Source: Sulfomarinibacter sp963733915 (lineage in GTDB: Bacteria; Acidobacteriota; Thermoanaerobaculia; Thermoanaerobaculales; Sulfomarinibacteraceae). Taken from it: DNA of 64,000 nt. The notes beneath the pieces were generated by a model, which was not told where the DNA came from, ran no database searches, and saw only the letters and a program-made list of their open reading frames with translations. The position numbers were made by a program, and so were the translations under genes. The stretch lies in assembly GCA_963733915.1 (NCBI GenBank), contig CAVTEP010000001.1, forward strand, positions 124,001 through 188,000, written 5' to 3'. Positions 60,394 to 64,000 of the stretch are shown piece by piece. Every line of letters begins with the position of its first letter. Positions within the stretch are counted from its first letter, which is position 1.

Positions 60394-61284
60394 ATGAAAC
60401 GTGTGACGGCACTCAGCCTCGTTCTCATCGTTCTCGCCTGCGGCGGCGGACCCCAACAGGAGATGCCGGTACTCGAGGAGAAGCTGCCGGCGTCTCCCGG
60501 CCAGGGCTCGGTCACCGCGCCCGACGGGGTTGCGATCGCCTACACCATTCGCGGCAGCGGGTCGCCCGCGTTGGTGTTCATCCACGGGTGGATGTGCGAC
60601 CAGACCTTCTGGGATGCTCAGGTGGAGCCTTTCAGTGAGTCGTTCACCGTTGTCACCATCGACCTGGCGGGTCACGGCCAGTCGGGAATGACCAGGGTTG
60701 AATGGTCCCTTGCGGCCTTCGGCGCCGACGTGCGGGCAGTGGTCGAACACCTCGGTCTCGACGACGTGATCGTGATTGGCCACTCGATGGGTGGGCCGGT
60801 GGCCCTCGAGGCGGCGCGTTTGATGCCCGACCGGGTGAACGGCGTGGTCGCCGTCGACGCGCTGCAGAATGCCGACTTCGATTTCGGCCCTGATCAGATT
60901 GCTGAGTTCCTTGCCGCCTGGGACCAGGACTTTACCGGCACCTGCACCGGCTTCGTGATCTCCATGTTTCCGGAGACGGCCGATCCCGCGCTGGTGGATC
61001 GCGTCGAATCGTCAATGTGTGAAGGCCCGGCACAGTCGAGCGTTGCCCAGCTTCGACAGTACCTCGATTACGACATGGGGGCGGCTCTCGAGGCCGTCGA
61101 GGTTCCGGTGCGCTGCATCAATGCCAGCCAATTTCGCACCGATGTCGATGGCAACCGCAAGTACCACGTGGACTTCGACGCCGTCATCATCGAAGGTCCC
61201 GGCCACTTCCTGATGATGGAAGCGCCGGAGCAGTTCAACCCCCAGCTGCAGTCGGCAGTGGCGGAGTTGAGCGAGCCGACCTGA
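60394..61284 (+). CDS. Lipoprotein alpha/beta-hydrolase
   Basis: An alpha/beta-hydrolase-fold protein (296 aa) predicted to be a lipoprotein: the lipobox LVLACGG is near residues 14-20 after a short signal peptide. The oxyanion block VFIHGWMCDQTFWDAQVEPF is followed by DLAGHGQSG. The nucleophile is in VIGHSMGGPVALEAA (serine about residue 131), and the histidine in IIEGPGHFLMMEAPEQF; an acid residue is not pinned down. It resembles haloperoxidase-like and lipase-like esterases. The substrate is unknown. GGGAGG precedes the ATG. Its TGA stop runs into a CGTT repeat array. Confidence 0.88.
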   Translation: MKRVTALSLVLIVLACGGGPQQEMPVLEEKLPASPGQGSVTAPDGVAIAYTIRGSGSPALVFIHGWMCDQTFWDAQVEPFSESFTVVTIDLAGHGQSGMTRVEWSLAAFGADVRAVVEHLGLDDVIVIGHSMGGPVALEAARLMPDRVNGVVAVDALQNADFDFGPDQIAEFLAAWDQDFTGTCTGFVISMFPETADPALVDRVESSMCEGPAQSSVAQLRQYLDYDMGAALEAVEVPVRCINASQFRTDVDGNRKYHVDFDAVIIEGPGHFLMMEAPEQFNPQLQSAVAELSEPT

Positions 61285-61320
61285 CGTTGAAACGTTGAAA
61301 CGTTGCAACGTCAGAACGTT
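61283..61320. repeat. Octamer array CGTTGAAA
   Basis: CGTTGAAA-CGTTGAAA-CGTTGCAA-CGTCAGAA-CGTT, starting within the TGA stop of the hydrolase gene. Confidence 0.8.
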
Positions 61321-61402
61321 ATTTCGGGAAGCGCGCTCCGAAGGGTGGCGCACCACCGCCGTGGATAAACGCCGGGCACGGAGACGGAGACGGGCACGGG
61401 TT

Positions 61403-61586
61403 CTAGCCCGCATATCTCACCAGCTTTCTGCTGCGGCCGACGATGCGTCGCACCCAGCGGTGCTTTCTCCGCTCGGGGTGCTCAACGTACTGCTGAGTAC
61501 GTCTCCGCGCCCCTCGAGTCGAAAACCCCACTGGGCACGGCGCCTCGCCGCCCTCGCAACGAAACCCGGTGAGATATACGGGCTAG
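61403..61586. repeat. 183-bp palindromic element, copy B
   Basis: It has the same internal blocks as copy A at 25742-25924 (GCTCGGGGTGCTC, the CGTACT-gctg-AGTACG hairpin and CCGCGCCCCTCG). The terminal stems are CTAGCCCGCATATCTCACC at the left and its complement at the right (20 bp, one mismatch). Bases just inside the conserved CTAGCCCG differ from copy A yet remain paired. Its right end supplies the TAG stop of the next gene. Confidence 0.85.
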
Positions 61587-64000
61587 TTGTCGAGATCGAT
61601 GACGAAGCCCGGGCGGTCGAAGTAGCCCTTGTCGACGATTTCCTTGCCCTTGAAGCGCGCCCACTGAGGGATGTCGCGGTGGTACGTCCGGGTCATGTGA
61701 TAGAGCTGCATCCCCGAGTTGGCGGCCATGACGTACATGGTCTTGGCCGGGTTCCAGGGGTTGGGCACGACCAGAAACAAACCGTCGTCGGATGCGCCGT
61801 AGTCTGACCCCATCCAACTGAAATGATCGCGGCCGAATGCCACGGGCAGGTCGTCCGGCAGGCGATTGAAGAAGTAGTTGTCCGCCAGGGTCCCCATCAC
61901 CATGAGATCGCTCGTCGCCACCTGGTCCTCGCTGATCTCCGCATCCTTGAGCAAGGGCGGCAGGATCTCGATATAGGTGTCAGCCACCATCTCCTGCCAG
62001 CGCCGGGCCATGGTGTGGTTGGCCTCGTCCTGGCGTGCGGTGCCGTAGACGATCAGGGTGTCGTGGAACTCGTCGATGAAGTTGTTCCACGCGTAGAAGC
62101 TCGAGTGTTCCACGGGGATGTCGTGGAGGGCGTCGAACACCACCCGGGTCGGGCGCCCGTCGAAGTGGAGCTGGATCGGGTCGGCGCCATCCACCTCGAC
62201 TTTCCGCAGCAAACACTTGCCGTCGACCTCGACCTCGAGGTGGGTCACGAAGCGGTAGGGCGTGCCCTCCTGACCACGGTCAACTCGAGGTCCCACCCGC
62301 CGCGTCGTGATCTTCTGGACCTCGACCGATGGTATGGAGCTCGGCAGACCAGCACGGTCGAGCCACTGGCGGACGAAGGACGCCAGCACCTTGCCGGAGA
62401 CCTCCTCGGCCACCTCGATGAACTGGAGCGTGGTCATCTCGGTGCCGCGGAAACGATCGTGGGTGGTCGACATGATGTCGAAGAAGACCTCGTTGCCGAG
62501 CAGGAGCCGCAGCTGGTGGAGGGCGAAGGTGCCCTTGATCCGCGGCAGCAGGTACGGCCCGTAACGATCGTAGGCGCGGTGGGCGTCGATCGCCGGCAAA
62601 TCCTCCTCCCGCGACACGGTGTAGAGGTAGCGCGCCTCGAGCGCCGCCATCTCGTCGGCCAGCTGTCCGGCGGCGGTAGCCGCATCCTCGTCGTCAAGAC
62701 CGTCGAGCATCCGCCAGTAGGCTGAGGTGGCGCTGACAAACCAGCTCACCGCAGGACTCGCCGGTTCGACGGTGCCGCGCCAGAGGTCCTTCTTCGTGAT
62801 CTCGAACTCCGGCGCCAGGTCACCGAGGACGAGCGCGGTATCCGAAGCCTCGGGTTTCGCGGTGTCCTTCGGGCGCGTCGCCTTGAGCTGGTCGGCGACA
62901 AAGATCGGGCTCACGACCGAGTACCCCAGGCTGAGGTGAGGCTCGGCGCCAGGAAGATCAGGGAGATAGCGCCACCCGTTGGTCGGGAACTTCTCGCGCA
63001 GGGTCACCTTGCCGTGGTGGGCGAGAAAGACCATCTGCGCGGCCATCTCGGTGTTGGTGATCTTGCCGTCGCAAGCGTGGGCGCGGTTGACCGGCGACGA
63101 GGCCCACAACCCAACCCCGGCGTTGGCGTCGATCTTGCCTTTGTACTCGGCGTAGAACTGGTTGAAGGCCAGGTCGCGGTTCCACGGCGAGAACATGAGG
63201 TCGAAGGGCCGGTCGTCGGGTTGGGCCACATACTCCTTGCGCACTTCGGGGTCGCGGTTGTTGTTGTTGGCCCACAGGAAGCCCGGCGTGCCAAATGGGT
63301 TCATGTCCTCGGAGGTCCGCCACAGCTTCTTGGTGTGGGTGCCGAGGAGGAGGATGGCCACCTCGCCGGTCTTGAAGTCGGCGATCGGCCAGTCGTTGGT
63401 GTACATGCCGTTGTTTTTCTCCCACAGGATGCGCACCACGTCGTCGATCGATGCCGAGTACTGGGCAGCCTTGCGGGCGCGGTTGGACTGTGGGGTCGAG
63501 TCCTCCTCGTACGGCGTCTGCATCACGGTGGTTTCACCAAAGGCGATCCCCGCCGAGTTGAGGTAGAAGTCGGCGCCCGAGTGAATACCGCCCGGGAAGG
63601 TGTGGTAGACGAGCCGGTAGCCCTCTGAGGGCTCGATGTCGGTTATGACATTCCAGTGGACGCCGGTGAATCCGCCCCACATGAAGATCTGGCCGAAGAC
63701 GATGTTGCCGTCCTTGGTCGCCGGACCGGTGGCGGCAAAGGCCGAGCACTTGTGTTGCTCGACTGAGATGTCGAGCTCCTCGTCGGGAGAGGCGAAGGCC
63801 TGCCCCGTAAGCGAGTTCGGGGTCACCTCGAGGGCGTTCTCGAGCTGGCCGAGATCGACCACCGAGTTCAGAGCGACGATATCGCGCAGATCGATCGGCC
63901 GTCCCCAGACCTCACCTCCGGCGTCGGCGGCGCCATCGGCGATGCCTTGCATCTCGGTCAGGTACTCGTCGTCGTACTTGCGCAGGAAGAGGGCGTCGGT
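61583..64000 (-). CDS. C45-like Ntn-hydrolase fused to an M1-like C-terminal region (partial)
   Basis: The visible part (about 805 aa, N-terminus beyond the right edge) begins ...DIVALNSVVDLGQLENALEV. It contains HKCSAFAATGPATKDGNIVF, which resembles the cysteine nucleophile segment of C45/acyl-coenzyme A:6-APA acyltransferase-like and phospholipase-B-like Ntn hydrolases. GIHSGADFYLNSAGIAFGET and AGFLWANNNN follow. From about two-thirds in, LYTVSREEDLPAIDAHRAYD and GTFALHQLRLLLGNEVFFDI, then SFVRQWLDRAGLPS, resemble the C-terminal part of M1 aminopeptidases, without the HEXXH site. So it is an Ntn-hydrolase joined to a non-catalytic M1-like module. It is likely secreted; the signal peptide is off-window. 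The stop overlaps palindromic element B. Confidence 0.7.
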   Translation of the reverse strand, partial: TDALFLRKYDDEYLTEMQGIADGAADAGGEVWGRPIDLRDIVALNSVVDLGQLENALEVTPNSLTGQAFASPDEELDISVEQHKCSAFAATGPATKDGNIVFGQIFMWGGFTGVHWNVITDIEPSEGYRLVYHTFPGGIHSGADFYLNSAGIAFGETTVMQTPYEEDSTPQSNRARKAAQYSASIDDVVRILWEKNNGMYTNDWPIADFKTGEVAILLLGTHTKKLWRTSEDMNPFGTPGFLWANNNNRDPEVRKEYVAQPDDRPFDLMFSPWNRDLAFNQFYAEYKGKIDANAGVGLWASSPVNRAHACDGKITNTEMAAQMVFLAHHGKVTLREKFPTNGWRYLPDLPGAEPHLSLGYSVVSPIFVADQLKATRPKDTAKPEASDTALVLGDLAPEFEITKKDLWRGTVEPASPAVSWFVSATSAYWRMLDGLDDEDAATAAGQLADEMAALEARYLYTVSREEDLPAIDAHRAYDRYGPYLLPRIKGTFALHQLRLLLGNEVFFDIMSTTHDRFRGTEMTTLQFIEVAEEVSGKVLASFVRQWLDRAGLPSSIPSVEVQKITTRRVGPRVDRGQEGTPYRFVTHLEVEVDGKCLLRKVEVDGADPIQLHFDGRPTRVVFDALHDIPVEHSSFYAWNNFIDEFHDTLIVYGTARQDEANHTMARRWQEMVADTYIEILPPLLKDAEISEDQVATSDLMVMGTLADNYFFNRLPDDLPVAFGRDHFSWMGSDYGASDDGLFLVVPNPWNPAKTMYVMAANSGMQLYHMTRTYHRDIPQWARFKGKEIVDKGYFDRPGFVIDLDN

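Overview
The window is G+C-rich chromosomal DNA from a Gram-negative-type (diderm) heterotrophic bacterium. It carries LpxC, Lnt, an RND/TolC efflux system, a large secreted sortilin-type beta-propeller, S9 and C45-type hydrolases and a DUF1028 protein. That mix is most reminiscent of Acidobacteriota, but this is inference from gene content; no rRNA or tRNA gene was seen. Most of the window is ordinary core metabolism. No prophage, insertion sequence or CRISPR array is present.

Layout: 1-3937 is a TetR-controlled tripartite efflux operon, followed by a MATE exporter. 5868-8559 has a hypothetical membrane protein, threonine synthase and MsrA. 8882-18550 holds a secreted Vps10-type propeller, a C69 peptidase remnant, a nucleoside phosphorylase, a zinc peptidase, a desaturase-like flavoprotein pair, a histidine phosphatase and a DsbD-N/thioredoxin pair. 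18696-26796 has a frameshifted ABC exporter, a DUF1028 protein, a selenocysteine peroxiredoxin, a CsoR/metal-permease operon and a receiver protein. 26842-35592 has a prolyl oligopeptidase, a beta-oxidation operon with a frameshifted CoA-transferase, and Lnt. 35664-43945 has prfB (programmed frameshift), an ornithine aminotransferase, a two-component system, an O-antigen-ligase-like protein and a TPR protein. 43997-49106 has an HD hydrolase, a cysteine-synthase-like enzyme, a MEMO protein, a Nudix hydrolase and MazG. 49121-56903 has a receiver-LpxC fusion and a methionine/C1 operon (HAD, homocysteine methyltransferase/MTHFR, MetH). 57159-64000 has a TauE permease, a double-length eukaryote-like phosphofructokinase, a lipoprotein hydrolase and a C45-like/M1-like fusion that runs off the end.

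The most unusual content lies between and across genes. (1) Almost every larger intergenic gap holds a composite palindrome: arms of tandem 7- or 8-bp words (AATTAGG, AATTCGG, AAATCCG, AACTCAAA, CGTTNAAA and others) facing each other around a CCCACCC...GGGTGGG collar. The arm word changes from locus to locus but the architecture does not. These elements repeatedly abut or supply the stop codon of the upstream gene and in places encode protein tails. (2) A second, unrelated palindromic element of about 183 bp occurs twice; its terminal stems differ in sequence yet both remain paired. A third dispersed element of about 165 bp also occurs twice. (3) Two recoding events are visible: an in-frame UGA at the peroxidatic position of a peroxiredoxin with a SECIS-like hairpin, and the RF2 +1 frameshift. 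(4) LpxC is fused to a response-regulator receiver domain. (5) Many start codons sit 6-8 nt after a TANNNT-like box with no Shine-Dalgarno sequence, suggesting leaderless mRNAs.
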